From: Scatophagus argus
Taxonomy: Eukaryota > Chordata > Actinopteri > Scatophagidae
NCBI RefSeq assembly: GCF_020382885.2
Contig: NC_058501.1
Location: forward strand, 13,489,501 to 13,553,500
Length of the DNA: 64,000 bases
Direction of reading: 5' to 3'
The notes below the pieces were generated by a model. That model was not told the DNA's origin. It did no database searches and was given only the letters and a program-made list of their open reading frames with translations. Position numbers and translations under genes: made by a program. Shown in pieces: positions 11,911 through 24,862 of this stretch (the first letter of the stretch is position 1; each line of letters begins with the position of its first letter).

Positions 11911-13793
11911 GCAGGAAGCTGGACAGTGCAGGGCGATCCTCTGTGTGTTATTTTCTTAACACATAACAGGAACATTTTCATGCAGAAAAAAAAAAACATA
12001 ATGCTTGAAGCAAGAGACTCTGGAGATAGAGGCAGCCACTGATTCTATGATAAAAGAAAAAGATAAGAAAACATATTAATGACTCCTCTGTATTGCTGCT
12101 GAGATTCCTCGGAGCTCCTCGAAGTTATGCTCGGTCTGTGGAGGTGGAAACCTTCAACCACACATAGGAAACGCACAGGACAACTGCACGCCGTCTTAAC
12201 AGGCAGGACTTAAGACCGGCCTCTTCATCATGCCTGACTGGACCGGAATCAGCTTCTGGATGCAACAGTTGTGTGACAGCCATGCAGAAACTTGGTTAAA
12301 TGTGCCAATGGGAGATGTTGCAGTGGGGCAGTAGCTGGGCCAGAGGTGTATTAATCTTGACCCAGTTACTGTTGAGAAAGAGAAGCAGTAGGACATCCAG
12401 AGCCGTGGCCTCAGGTATTCCACTGCAGCGCGAATGACGGTGCATAGCATTTGCATGAGGCTGAGATTATTGAGATCATGACTACAGCTGTCACTATCCA
12501 AGCACGTAACCTATCACTTTACTTATTATTGCCACAACAAAGTTCGCACTGTGTAGTATCAATATCACATCAAGAATTTCAGTTGTGAAGGTAAAACTGG
12601 GCATATAGTCAGATCAGTATGTGTAGTGCGTGAATTATGCATGTAATATTTTCAGTGAGACTGTTGTGCCTGCTCATATACCAAAGGCCGACTTGGCTTG
12701 TGGTGGTACTGTATTCACAGGGATATCCAGTCCGGACAAGGTTTCACACATCCAAACAATTCTCAGGAACAAACAGGTAGTGTAGCTCCACGCAGCACCT
12801 TTCACAAGGCCTCCTCCACTATTCTCTTCGTAACCGAAACGGCATTGACTGTACGCTGAAGCACACAGATAACTCAAAAAAGAGCTTTAAAGTATCAACA
12901 AGGTGCAGTCCTCCGGGTGTGATCGAGTTTCTTCCCTGTGCTTCAGTGAGAAATGAAATATACTGTATGTGAAGGCTTGAAACTGTTATGTCCTTAATTT
13001 TCTCAAAGCACAGGAAAGCCGGGATAGTCTGTTAGCTGCTAGAAGTGGAGGAAGTTCAATTCCAGTCTGTTCTATGGTCATTACTGTATTTACTCTAATA
13101 CCTCTTTATCCAGTCTTTCTGTCTTACAGTATATACAGCAACAGTGAAACTCAACAGTAAATTTAACAGAGTAGATGTAGTCCGCTGTGTGTTGGGCACC
13201 AATGGTGAAAACGACTTCTGCCGATATAAGCTGAAATTTTCCATAAGCTACTGTATGAGTCGCAGTGCCAAGGGAGACCTTTTCTCAGCCGTACTTAGAT
13301 GTAGTCAGGTGTTCTAAAGTGATTCTTCCGTACAAGCAACTGAAAAATAAAGACTGTTACCTTATTGTCTCCGCATGCTTGTGCTACCATGAGTGTGAAA
13401 TGCTTCCACTTTGTCAAACTTTATATTGTAAATTACTGCATTCATCAGCATAGCAGGTGTCTTAAGAGATATCAGTCTTGCTTTGCCCAGAATGTAGCTC
13501 AGTACTGTATGTATCACACACCATACATTATAGTGATGAACTGTTCCATGCACAAAGCTGAAATATCTTTTTGGAAAAGTGTGTTGAATGTTCTGTCTGT
13601 GGCCTGTGCTGCTGTGCTGTGTCTTGTACTGTGTATGCACAACAATGCTGAAACATAGTATGCATGTGATAATGTACTGTAAGGCTTTATGAAATATAGT
13701 ATGCACTGTGACTGGGATAGTGAAAGTTCATTTTGTGTCATTATTCTGATATGATTTATACAGTAGTTGTGGGTCATTTTAAAAAGAAATGAA
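11911..13793 (+). other. COLQ 3' untranslated region
   Basis: About 1.9 kb between the COLQ stop and the first clear AATAAA. It contains no protein-like frame. The assignment as one continuous UTR is inference from the lack of an earlier canonical signal. Confidence 0.5.
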
Positions 13794-13799
13794 AATAAA
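13794..13799 (+). terminator. Candidate COLQ polyadenylation signal
   Basis: AATAAA inside an A-rich stretch (gaaaataaaacagg). It is the first canonical hexamer that I noticed after the COLQ stop. Confidence 0.6.
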
Positions 13800-13819
13800 A
13801 CAGGAATTTAAATCATTCA

Positions 13820-15149
13820 GCTTTTCGCATGCATCTTCAGTCCGGGGGTTTGTCAGCAGCTCTGATTTCTATCTGTCGTGAGTAAGCGGTGACAGTGATT
13901 GGAAGCTGTGCAAAAAGCAAATGGACATTGATAGAGATGCTATTGATGTTCTTTCAGAGCACTCACTGTAGAAAAAAGCAGATATCTATCAAGAGGGGAA
14001 AGAGATGCTGTCAGCAGCTCCTTGCAAAGTGCTGCGTTAGACAAAACGGTGAACAGACCACACAGTGAAGTCTTGCCGTTTTCAGAAATGGCAGTGGGGT
14101 TTTTTGGCTTTCATTCTGTCTTGTTGAAGCCCCCTCGGAGCTGAGTCTGTGCCTGGAGATGTGGCACAGCGATACAGGTGGGGCCTGGGCAGCCAGCCAG
14201 TGTCACAGCAGAGATCTCTGAGGCTGGACCTGACCATATAACTCTATTAGCATGCTGTACTTCTTTTACTAAATCACATTAGGACAATTTGTCTGCTCAG
14301 ATGCCCGAGTAAAAGCTTACTTTGCCTTATTTATCCCATCAGGCACATTCCCCTAACCAAGCCAATCAGATTTGTACCACAGATGTCTCAGTGCAGCACT
14401 AAATGTCATTGAAGATGCAGAGGCCAACCTGATTCCACTGCTCTGTAATGAAAAGATCTGCTGTGCACACAGAAGAATCCCTCCACCCCCAGATGAAGTT
14501 TTCTATTTGTGAAGTTTGGGAACCTAAGTTAAAATTAATTCATGAACTAAAAGCTGTTTGTATTTGATTGATTTTCTGTCCTCTCTGGAAGACACTGGTA
14601 ATGAAGTTAGACATGTGGGAAGAAGGATCTGTTTCGAGCTGTCACAGGCATTAGTCGAGGGACTGAACACAAGCACTTCTAATAAACAGAAGGGGCTATT
14701 TGTTGCAGGTTGGGTGGGGTAGCATTATAATACTTCTGTGGCAGAGGGGACGATGCAAAGGAGGCCACAGGGACAGGAAGCAGGCAGGAACCCAGCTGCT
14801 GGCCCAAGCCAAGTGAAAATCCTTGACCTATAGGGAGGAATGGCTGGCATGCAGGGTGTTGTGGTCCTCGCAGAGGCCACACTTACTGCTGCACATGCAA
14901 AACACGCACACACAACAAGGCATGCAAAGGTACACAAACTAGAACACCTGTGCAGATTCATTACCTCCTGCTTACTCAGACTTGCTTGGTTCACAAGTGA
15001 AATGTAGAGGAATGATGGTCAAGGTTGAGAGGAAATGGCCTAATAAATAGAAATATGCTTCTATGACCCCTGGGATCTTATCTGATATTAATATAAGACA
15101 ATGTCTTTGACAACAACAGGACTGAGCACACCCTGAGACAGTTTAATCA
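13820..15149. other. COLQ-PLEKHA8 tail-to-tail spacer
   Basis: Roughly 1.3 kb between the converging 3' ends of COLQ and PLEKHA8. I saw no conserved exon, RNA gene or transposon end. In human terms this is the junction between a chromosome 3p25 pair and a chromosome 7p14 pair of genes. Confidence 0.5.
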
Positions 15150-15155
15150 TTTATT
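15150..15155 (-). terminator. Candidate PLEKHA8 polyadenylation signal
   Basis: TTTATT on the + strand is AATAAA on the minus strand, giving a 3'UTR of about 1.7 kb. Other AATAAA-like sites nearer the stop cannot be excluded. Confidence 0.45.
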
Positions 15156-16831
15156 ATGTAAAAAATCAAATATCATCTTATATACAATCATAGCAAAAAA
15201 AATTAAATGTTTGTAATATTACAACAGCATATTTTCACGATTAACATTGGAATTTATATGCTAAAGGAAATCAACCAGTTGCAGTACATCTGCAATGTAA
15301 ACCTGCTGTAAATGACTTAGTTCAAGAAATATTAGTGTGCATTCCTGAAAAATCAAAAGAAAAAGATTAAAGGTAAAAATACTATATAGTATACAGAAGC
15401 CCCATGAGGATATTCCTGCTTGTTTGAATGGCTCAGTCAATCTATTGACAAACTTTAACTTGGCTGCAAGGTGGAGTCTTACCACTTGACATCATAAAAT
15501 ATTAAGTATGGCTAGTAACAACACTCAAGTATACTTAGCATGGATGAGATGGTGAAAGGTTAAACTGCTGTAGGTTCCTGTTCATTATCAGTACCATAAT
15601 GAAGAAGCAATGGATTTTAACTTTCACAATCGATCCCGTTTAGGATTATTTATTAACTTTGTTAATTCTCGGCCTGGGCTTATATTTAGAGTTTTCATTG
15701 GCACATTATGTTACTTAATACATAAAACCATGCAATCATCAACATGCTATGTGGATACAAATGTCCATACATTCACACAAAAAGCTGGACAGACATGATC
15801 CCAATTACATCAATGTGAAATTTATAACTTAAGAAATAATAAATAAGACATTGTGAAAATACAAACAATGCATACGTTTGTGCAGAGGATGCCCACATAA
15901 ATATTGAGCAATTGCCTGTACTTAAACAGCTTCACTGTAGTTTTTCCATTCTTGTGTGTTATGATACTATAGGCAGCAGAGGATAATTCACATGAGAAGT
16001 TCCTATTTGGTCCCAGGGTAAGTCTATAGAGCAACAGTTCTTAACACTGTTTCATGTAAAACAAAACAAATAAATAGTCAACCTGCAGGATTTCTATTTC
16101 AATAACTGGGTAAGAAATAAAAACGATACTGACTAGAATTTCCACTAAGCTTCAACAGGCAACAGTGCAAGGGAAAAAAAAAAGTCATCCTAGTATGCAA
16201 TTCCATCACATACATAAGGCATATATTGGGCATTGTCACAATTTGACATTGTTTTTAGTTAAATAGTGCCTTCTGTCAGTTATAAGTAACAGCACATTTT
16301 ATGAATCCAAGGAAACAGGATAATCTTGATTAAAACTTTTTCTTTGCATTCTGATCAGTTCAATCCCAAATGATTTTCCTAGAGCCAAATACTCTGTACC
16401 GTAAAACATGTACAGTACATAAAATGTCACAATAAAGCAACAAAATGTGCACAAAAAACAAATGTCACCACGAATCATTATGATTGGAGTCTGCATAAAA
16501 GGGCTTAAAACCCCTACAATGTCAATGGTCTCTTAAACAAGACCCAGAAACTACAATCTGTCAAACCACAATGTCTTAATTGCTAATGCTCGCTTTGCCC
16601 CTTATGGGCTCCTAAATACAAACATTAATACCCTCTTCAAACACAGACCCTCTACTGTCATGTTTAACAACCACTGGAAACACCTCACACCGACACGGGA
16701 CATGCTCACACTATTTTGTACATGAGACGCACTCGATGCATCTGGCAACTTCTGTCAGCAGTTAGCTGCTACTCTGCCCCTGTGGTCAGGTTCTGTCTTC
16801 CCTTCAAGTTCGATCAACACTGTTCGGGTTT

Positions 16832-19800
16832 TCACACCACTTCATCAGACTCTAGGTTGTATTCTTCATACAGGGAATCTAGTATGGCCAGCTGCGTCTC
16901 CATGGCAGGCAGGTACAGTCCCAGGTCCCTGTGCATGCCGCTGGTGAAGCCGCTTTTCAGCTCATCGCCTTCTCTTGACACCAATGCAGCACTGAAGCTT
17001 TGATAAGATGGGGCAGCCCTCAGTGCCAACTGAGACAAAAGAAGCACGCAACAGTCACACTCTAAGAACAGACAAAACTCACAAGGCAAAAGAGTTGGTG
17101 AGGGAAAGAAATACCTACAGCAAATACTCCTCTCACGACCCATCCGTGGTACTGCCGAAGGGTCTTTCCATAGGCATTGTCTGGATGAAAACATACACCG
17201 AACATGACGATTCTCAACAGTGACCCCACACCAAGCTTCTGTGTATTTGAGCTTATTTGTAGATGTCCAACTGTGCATCACAGAAATCAGACTCACTTAG
17301 CGCTCCCTGGATGTCTTGTTGTCCTGCATTGACCTCTGACAGGAACTCCTTGAGGAACTTCAGGCCTCGTCTGAGCCACAGCAGAGCCTCAGTGGCCGAG
17401 TTGCGCACCTGGGCGACATCTGTCCGGACTTCATGCAGCACGATGGACTGTAGTGTGGGGAAGCTCTCGGGGTCTGACATCAGCTTCTGGTGAATTTTCT
17501 AGAGGGTTAAGAGACGAGGTGATATAGTAGAAAGAGCTGGTGCTTTTGCTGTTGATTTTGAACAATTAAAGACAAAAATAAAAGTGATACATAGTAACAG
17601 CTCAACAAGTTACATGATTAAAAAGAGTGATTAGGCATTTGTCTGATTTTCAAGCTGAACAAACAGTTGAGCAGAAATGTATACAGCAAATGTCTCCCTG
17701 TTGACATATTATATAGAAAATCATTCACGAGTGATTTCTCTTACTGAAGAACATCTATGTAATCATGTCTTGTGTTGAACAGTGAAATCTGTTTTAAGAC
17801 AAAAGATCAGTATACACATACCTTAATATTTCCAACAAAATCCATTTTAACTGGTGCAAACACTGTGGACCCCAGCTTGTCTGAGAAGAGAAAATCCACG
17901 ATCATTTCTTTGTTGCTGATGCAGAAAAGATTCTTAGTTTTGTGTCCTATGTTTTGATGTTCTGGCTGTTAATAGTCAGTGATGAACAACGACAGAAGAC
18001 CCTGTCTAACAACTTGAGGGGAAATTTTCAGCTTTTGGCGGCTGGTGAGATGAGAAAATTATTTAAGCTTTGTGACACACTGGCAGACTTGATACGCTAA
18101 GCAATTGTAAAAGCACAATGCATGATGTCAAACAAAAACACCACTAGTATCTGGATCTGTGTCAAGGTTTGATGGGACAGATGTCATTGATTTGGGCTGG
18201 AAAGCACAGCTGGAGATGAGCAGGCTTATCCAGCTTACAGATCATGTCAGTGGAGCTATGATTAATTAATTAGTAGAGATTCATCTGACATTTAAAGAGG
18301 AAAAAAAAACAGCTATCAGCTATCAAAGTTTATGTGCAAATCTCTCAAACCGCTAAATAATTCTTAATGAGCAACAATCAGTCTCTCCTTCTAAATTTTG
18401 GTGCAAGTCTGATAAAGCTCTAGAAACTGTAGCAGGCACAATGTGCGTCTTTTGTCACTGACCACATATTAATGGGCAGCACACACAGACACATGAACAT
18501 GTTTGAGCTATGAATAAATCTCGTCATACAGGAGACTGAAGAATAAACAAAACCGCTGGAACATATACAAGTGCAGAATGAAATAATGAGGGCAAGAAAG
18601 AAAAGGATGATGACAAATCCAAGACAGAAAGCTTCCACCTCATTAACCACAGACAATGTGAGTGATACAGCATGCAGAAATGACAAGATAGGAGAAAAAA
18701 GATTTCCTTATAAAAGTTGTAAAGGGTGAAATGACCACTGCACATGTGGCATCAAAGAAAGAGGAAGAGAGTGGCAGATGGCCTACCTAATACAGGTACT
18801 ATTGCATAGCATGAGTCCAAAAACTCTTGAGTAGGGATACCATTGTCGTCGTCCAGTCTTATATCACTAAATCTAAAAAAAGTAGAACAGATTCAAACAG
18901 CAGAGTGTATTAGAGGTAAGTATGCCATTTTCATTTTTATTTGATCAACTCAAACAGAAAAAGAAAAACAAAGGTACAAAGGTCAAAAACCAAGACAGAG
19001 AAATTATTCACACACTGTCATGCAACTCTATGCCTAACCATACCTGAGACTATTCTGCTACGTTGTCTACAACTTAACAGAGTTGCTTCTTTTTACTGTT
19101 TAATATTAATGCTCTAAAGCCATCGCATCAAACAACTCCAAAATGTGCATACTGCAATCCCCATCTTGCAGCTGAATACAGGTTAGGCGAGACAGTGATT
19201 AGTGAAAGTTTATATCATAACTGAAAATTACAGAAATTATTATGAACTTTCTAGTACATTGTCCAGTAACACTCACCAAGGTCTTTAAAAAAAGGAAAGT
19301 AAAACATATTTGAAATACAGAGTGAAACAAAAAAGCTTTACAAACCCAAATATCAGATGAGGGCCTCTCTGTGTCATGTGATCAAGAGAGAACACACTGA
19401 TATAAAACACTTGTCATGACATCTTGAAATGTAGAATAATGTAGAATTATTCTGTGCAACACTGTAAGGACAATCAAAAACTAAATAAACTAATATCTGT
19501 AAATATCTATAAATATCTATAATATCTATAAATATCTGTGCAGTGTCTCAAAGATACTACATATACCTTAAATTGGTTAATCCTAATACTGTCATAGTGA
19601 AATATCATCGATGATGATACAGAAACTTCATGCAGTACATAATGTGTCCTAAAGGATGTGACCTTCCTGAGTGGCATATTCATACCTGTGGCTCATTGTG
19701 CTGAAGAACGTGTCCACCTGCTCTGTGTCTTCTGGCTCTGTTGAATCTGTGCAGGTCTCGCCTTCAGGCTGACCCTTTTCTTGGTCTGGAAAAGCTTCCT

Positions 19801-22800
19801 GTTGGTGCTGAGGCAGGACAACAGCTTCCTTGTTGTTGTTGTCTTGCTCTTGACTTTGGTCCAGTCTGTGCTTCTGCTCTTCTTCTGTCTCCTTTTGATC
19901 GTCAACTTCATTTTCCTGAACTCCCTCTGCTGGTTGGTTATACTGTTCAATCTCAGAGGTCTTCTGGGTAGTGTGTGAAGTAGGATCAACTGGCTCCTCA
20001 TGGGCTGCGCTTTTGCCATTGGTCTCGTCAGTGTCTGGGTGATACAGCAGATGAACAGAAGACACATACAACGTACTGTATAATACCAGACCAAACTAAC
20101 ATATGGTACAAATGGTTTCAGTCAAGATGTCTGAGTCAGAAGGTCTAAACCCCAAATTTCATCAGACTGGGTGTAGAAAATTGTGAAAGTGTAGGTTTGG
20201 TGACTTGCACAGCTATCATATGGACTCATTCTCTTATAGCACTGGCAGGGAACACTGACAAAAACCTTACGTTTATCCTTCATTCACCATATTATTAAAA
20301 TGACAGACTTAAACAGCAGCACCACGTTTTCTATGGAATTTAAGTACAACTGCACTGACTTCCATGGTTGATCTTTTAAAGTGTGACACACAACAGTTGG
20401 GCGTGGCAAGATGCAACTGGTTTCAGTTGTGACTGCACCCTACTTTAGTGCACAGAGTAAAAATAGAATAAGGAGGAACTGCAAGATGGCAGTTTGCTTT
20501 CTGTGTGGGGGTTTCACCCCGCACAGAAAAGATTAACATCTTAATCCAAGGAAATGCTCTTTAACTCTTTAAGTACTGTAGTACTTTTGAAAGTTAAATT
20601 TGACTGACCAGTTTAACTAATTCCTATAAAACTCATATTTACGAAAGGAAATGGGACACCACATCAGCACATTCAAAAATAGCTTTAAAATAGTTTTTAA
20701 AAATGGATCTTAGACAGACAGTAGATATATCAAAGATAACCACAATTATTAGGAAACGACTGGCCTTATTTCCCATCACCAGCAGTAGCTTCCCCTTTGT
20801 GCTGCTAAGGGAAATGCCATAATATAACTGGGCATCCATCACTGCCTGCTCAACAAAAGGCAACAATTTATCCACATCAGTTCAGGTGATGTACACAGAA
20901 CAACCAGGCCCCTTTTGCTCGATGCAGTCTTTTCTCAGTAATGGTTGTCAGTCAGGAAGTGGTTGGAATACCTGACTTACCTGATGGGGAAAAATAGTGC
21001 TCTGGTCTATCTGGCTCATCTGGTCCCTCTGCTCCAGAGTCAAGGCTCTGTTTCTCATGTGCAGTTGCTTCTCCTGAGGTTTCACCTAAATCTCTCCATA
21101 TCCATCTAGAATGAATTTGAGGGCACTAGGTTAATTATAAAACTTGGGACAGACTTCATTTGAGCAAATACAATTTGCAATTGTGTCTACTGCCACAGAA
21201 ATGCCATTAAAAGGTACAGAAGAAGCTTCCTAGGGTAAAATAAATAAAGACTCATACAAAAATAATGCCTCTCAAACGTCACTTACAACTCACTAGATGT
21301 CTATGGCAGTGTCTATATCTGCAGAGACCCTGCCCTCCGAGTGCATTTTTATTTTTATCACTCTGTATGTTTCTGGGCGTCAGCAATCCTGAATAAAGAT
21401 AGCGGATTGTCGAGTCTCAGGTCATTAACTACTGTTGTTTTGAGTTGATGGCTACTTGACAACACCAACCCAAAACAACAGTATTTGGGTTGGGTTGGTG
21501 GCTACTTGATGACACAGGAATCAACAATCAGCTATGTTCCTTCAGAATTACTTATCAAAACAACTATTCAAAAGCAACCTACTTTTCTCCAAGGTTTTGA
21601 TTTAAATGGTTGACAGGTTTAATCTGTTGGAGAAAAAAAAGACATTAGCAAATTAGAGTATATATTTTGAGGACAAGTCTTACTCTGTATACTAGATGTT
21701 AACGGGTTATTATGATTAGACACAGGAAGGGCGATATACCTTCTGAGGTTTGATTGCTGCTACTGGAGGAGATCCTGGTGGAGTCTGTGTTGCCATGTCT
21801 GGACTGAATGTACGATTTGCTATCTGCATGCATTCCTCTAGAGTCTTAAGAAAAGTGGTGCACGTAGACTTCACCATATTTCCCGTGTCTATTCCTGTCT
21901 GAGAAGAGCACACAAACATATCCAAACATCAGCTAAGCATGTTGTTTGGTAATATCTGCTCTAGAGACTCTTGAAAGCCATTACCTTTTTTTTATGTATT
22001 TGTGACAACATTTTCTATCTGTCTGGTCTCTAACTGTAAGCAAACATCAGTTAATCCTAGTTGCAAATGTGTTACGCTGTACTGCAGTTTCATACCAACA
22101 GCAGCTTCTCTCATTTCATCAGCTCATCCAAACGTTAACCTTACCTCCGCTGTGTCTCCTAGCTCATCATTCTCCTTGATCTTGTTTACTTGTTGTAGAA
22201 GAAGGTCACAGTACAATCTGAGTTCTGACATCTTGGTTTTCAGTGCCTCTGTGTTCTCCTGGAGCTCTGTAACCAAAGTTTGGCAAGACGTTCACAATAT
22301 TTTACAATAAAATACTAGCTGTGTAAGTGCAACCCACACTTGTTAAGACTATGGCATCTAAATACCTTTTTCTCTCTTTGTTCGGTTGTCTGTAAGGCAA
22401 GCTTTGGCTGTTCCCAGTGCCACCAGCCATTTCTGCCTCTCAGCTGCATTAATGGCTCTGAGGTAAAAGTACTGCTCTCCTGGTATAGTCAGGTCAACTC
22501 GTGTAGAATCAGAGGAATGGACTAATTCAACACATCAGCAAACAACGAGACATGCTTATCAGAACAACGTCCAAATTGCGGTAGAAAGAAAGCTAATTAG
22601 TCATACTTGCACAGTGAAACACAGTATACAGGACAAAATGAGCCATACCGACCTTGGATTTCACACACTGAAATTTTAATGCTGCCCTTGCAACCTTTCC
22701 AGGCGTCTTCTTGTGAGTCATAGTAAGACAAAGTTCCTCCATGAAGCACAAACCAACGAGGTTGCCAACCTTTAAAGAAAAAGTAGATCATTTCTGTAAC

Positions 22801-23299
22801 GTTGCTGTTCAGTGAGTATGGGTATTTAATTTAGATATAGGACATCACTTAGTAAAAGCCTACATGAAACAGGGTAATCTAGCTTCCTAAACTTTGAAAA
22901 CGTTTCCTATCCCCCAAGATACGTCATGTTAGCTACAGCAGTTGTTAAATCAGATTATAATGACAGATGGGGGGACTACCTAACGTTAATTTATCTAGCG
23001 CCACCCTTCAAAGCTTGGTATATAAGGTTAACTTCTAATCAGTTAAACACCCGATTTAGTTTTGTTAAAGAAATGTGCCTTGTTGGTTTAAAGTGATGCA
23101 CAAGCTCCGGCAGTTGAGATCTGGCGGTGGCTAGCGTTAGCTTTGGGTTGCCTGTTAACGCTATCTGTAACTCTACACAAGTGACGTCGTCATGCTAGCT
23201 AAGTGCCTTAAAACGGACATTTTAACCGAAAATACCCAACGACTGTGAGGTTAACTTACCGCTTATGTAATTGGTCCATTTATACAGCATTCCCTCCAT
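16832..23299 (-). CDS. PLEKHA8: Pleckstrin homology domain family A member 8 (FAPP2)
   Basis: Golgi lipid carrier: the PH domain binds PI4P and ARF1, and the GLTP domain moves glucosylceramide. Thirteen exons in transcript order: 23260-23299, 22653-22769, 22366-22521, 22145-22266, 21740-21898, 21583-21623, 20981-21105, 19686-20034, 18787-18872, 17822-17880, 17297-17498, 17119-17180, 16832-17029. They give 571 aa in continuous phase (human 519). The PH domain spans about 1-93 ([20 protein letters not shown]). A coiled-coil-like stretch holds [18 protein letters not shown]. The linker, about 200-370, is acidic and Gln-rich and ends in DTFFSTMSH, resembling an FFAT-like VAP-binding motif. The GLTP domain runs from about 370, with [10 protein letters not shown] carrying the D/N/K headgroup residues and [11 protein letters not shown] the stacking Trp; the end is LESDEVV. 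Exon 2 has a weak donor, GTCGGT. The linker exon 19686-20034 accounts for much of the extra length. Confidence 0.97.
19492..19538. repeat. AAATATCTAT short tandem repeat
   Basis: Four to five imperfect copies of an approximately 10-base unit (aaatatctat) inside a PLEKHA8 intron. Confidence 0.7.
21430..21520. repeat. Imperfect direct and inverted repeat in PLEKHA8 intron
   Basis: GGCTACTTGA occurs twice about 50 bases apart, each followed by ACA- and CAA-rich sequence. Between the copies, CAACCCAAA and TTTGGGTTG form an inverted pair. It looks like a small local duplication or a degraded mobile element; I could not name the family. Confidence 0.5.
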
Positions 23300-23792
23300 T
23301 TTTTAATTATGTGTTTTTGCCCTTCATTACTTGTTTATCATAACAAGATATGCCCAAATGACTGCAACGACTCCATCGGGCCCCGAGTTTGATTTGTGGA
23401 GTAACGTCCTCGGCTTTAGATGTCAGTTACGTAGCTAAAAGTGCGTAAACTTTTTCGTGAATGGGGATCTAAGCTATCATGAGAGAAACAGACGGCGATA
23501 CTGTCGACGTTCCTCCCACTTGCATCAGAGGATTAAAAATACCGTAGGTGTTGGCTGTGGTGATTGACACAAAGACAAACCAATGGAATACGAGAATATA
23601 TATAAAGGGCGTGGCTTCAGAATGCATGTGTCCAATTGCAGAGGGAGGAGGGCAGATACCAGAACAGTGGTTGGATTTGTTGCTGAATTTGGCTGCCACG
23701 TAGTTGGCGTTCCAGCCATGTACTTGGTACTGAATTTTATGGAAATTTGTTTTTTGTGAATTTTATGGGCAAGTGAACTATTGTCCATCAAA
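23300..23792. promoter_or_regulatory. Shared PLEKHA8/FKBP14 bidirectional promoter region
   Basis: The two start codons point away from each other and are 493 bases apart, so both promoters must lie here or extend slightly into the first introns. On the FKBP14 side there is a CCAAT box at 23580-23584, a TATATAAA at 23599-23606 and a GGGCGTGGC box at 23607-23615. No comparable TATA box is seen on the PLEKHA8 side. Just inside PLEKHA8 intron 1, TGACGTCGTCA at 23182-23192 resembles a CRE/ATF site. The same head-to-head pair occurs in human. Confidence 0.6.
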
Positions 23793-24862
23793 ATGATTCT
23801 TTTTCCTGTTTGTTCGATAATGTCCTCACTGTTTGTGTTTGTCACTGCGGGGAAACTGCCAGAGCCAGAAGTGAAAATTGAAGTTATACATAAACCCTTC
23901 ATGTGTTACCGTAAGTCAAAATATGGAGACATGCTTCTTGTTCATTACGATGGATTCTTGGAGAGTAATGGCACCATGTTTCATTCCAGGTAATGTGTAC
24001 GCTAATAATGTTGCATGTGTTGCTGTGCAATTCTGTTCCATTCCTTGCATTTGCAGGATGGGTCCCTGCTTGTTTCATCTTGGAAAATCACTTGTCAGTA
24101 TCTGTGATATCACCTTATTGTACGTGTCTGTTATATCAACTCCGTCTGTACTGGACTTATCTTTCTCAAAGAAAACTGTGAAGATTCTTTGTGACTCTTT
24201 GCAGCCGCAAAGATGGAGATAAAAATCCAGTGTGGTTCACTCTTGGGACCCGAGAGGTGATCAGTGGTTGGGATAAGGGTCTGCAGAACATGTGTACAGG
24301 AGAGCGCAGGAAGCTGACCGTCCCTCCATCTCTGGCATATGGCAAGGAAGGAAAAGGTAACATAGGCATTTAAAACAAACAACATATTAGAAAGGGTCTG
24401 TTACATGAGACCTCCACTTCTTCCTGTGTTCCACCATGTCTGTACATTGTTTCATGATTTTTCTTTGTTCACAGGGAAGATCCCTCCAAGCAGCACCCTA
24501 ATTTTTGACATTGAGCTCATGGACATCCAAAATGGTCCCAGGTCACATGAGTCCTTCCGAGAGATGGATCTAAATGATGACTGGAAGCTCTCCAGGCAGG
24601 AGGTGTGAAATTCTTTTAGACTGCTTTTTTCCTGTATTAAGAGTGTATATGCTGTATTTTGTTGCCTTTGGTGAATGTTATTATTATTCTAACCGAACTA
24701 CAGGTGAAAGAGTACCTGAAGAAAGAATTTGAGAAACATGGATACTCACCTAATGACACCCATCATGAAGTGATGGTGGACGACATTTTCAAAAACGAGG
24801 ATGAAGATCAAGATGGTTTTATATCTACGAGGGAATTTGTCTACCAACACGATGAGCTGTAA
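23793..24862 (+). CDS. FKBP14: FKBP prolyl isomerase 14, ER lumenal
   Basis: Peptidyl-prolyl isomerase of the ER lumen that assists procollagen folding. Four exons: 23793-23989, 24205-24356, 24475-24602, 24704-24862. They give 211 aa, the same length as human. Signal peptide MILFPVCSIMSSLFVFVTAG; one FKBP domain with the conserved turns MLLVHYDGFLE, VISGWDKGLQ and LTVPPSLAYGKEGKGKIPP; two EF hands, DLNDDWKLSRQE and DEDQDGFISTRE, both with acidic residues at positions 1, 3/5 and 12; C-terminal HDEL retrieval signal. The start is the first ATG in frame with a clean signal peptide. A possible N-glycosylation sequon NGT lies in the first exon, where human has DGS. It shares a promoter region with PLEKHA8. 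Confidence 0.98.
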
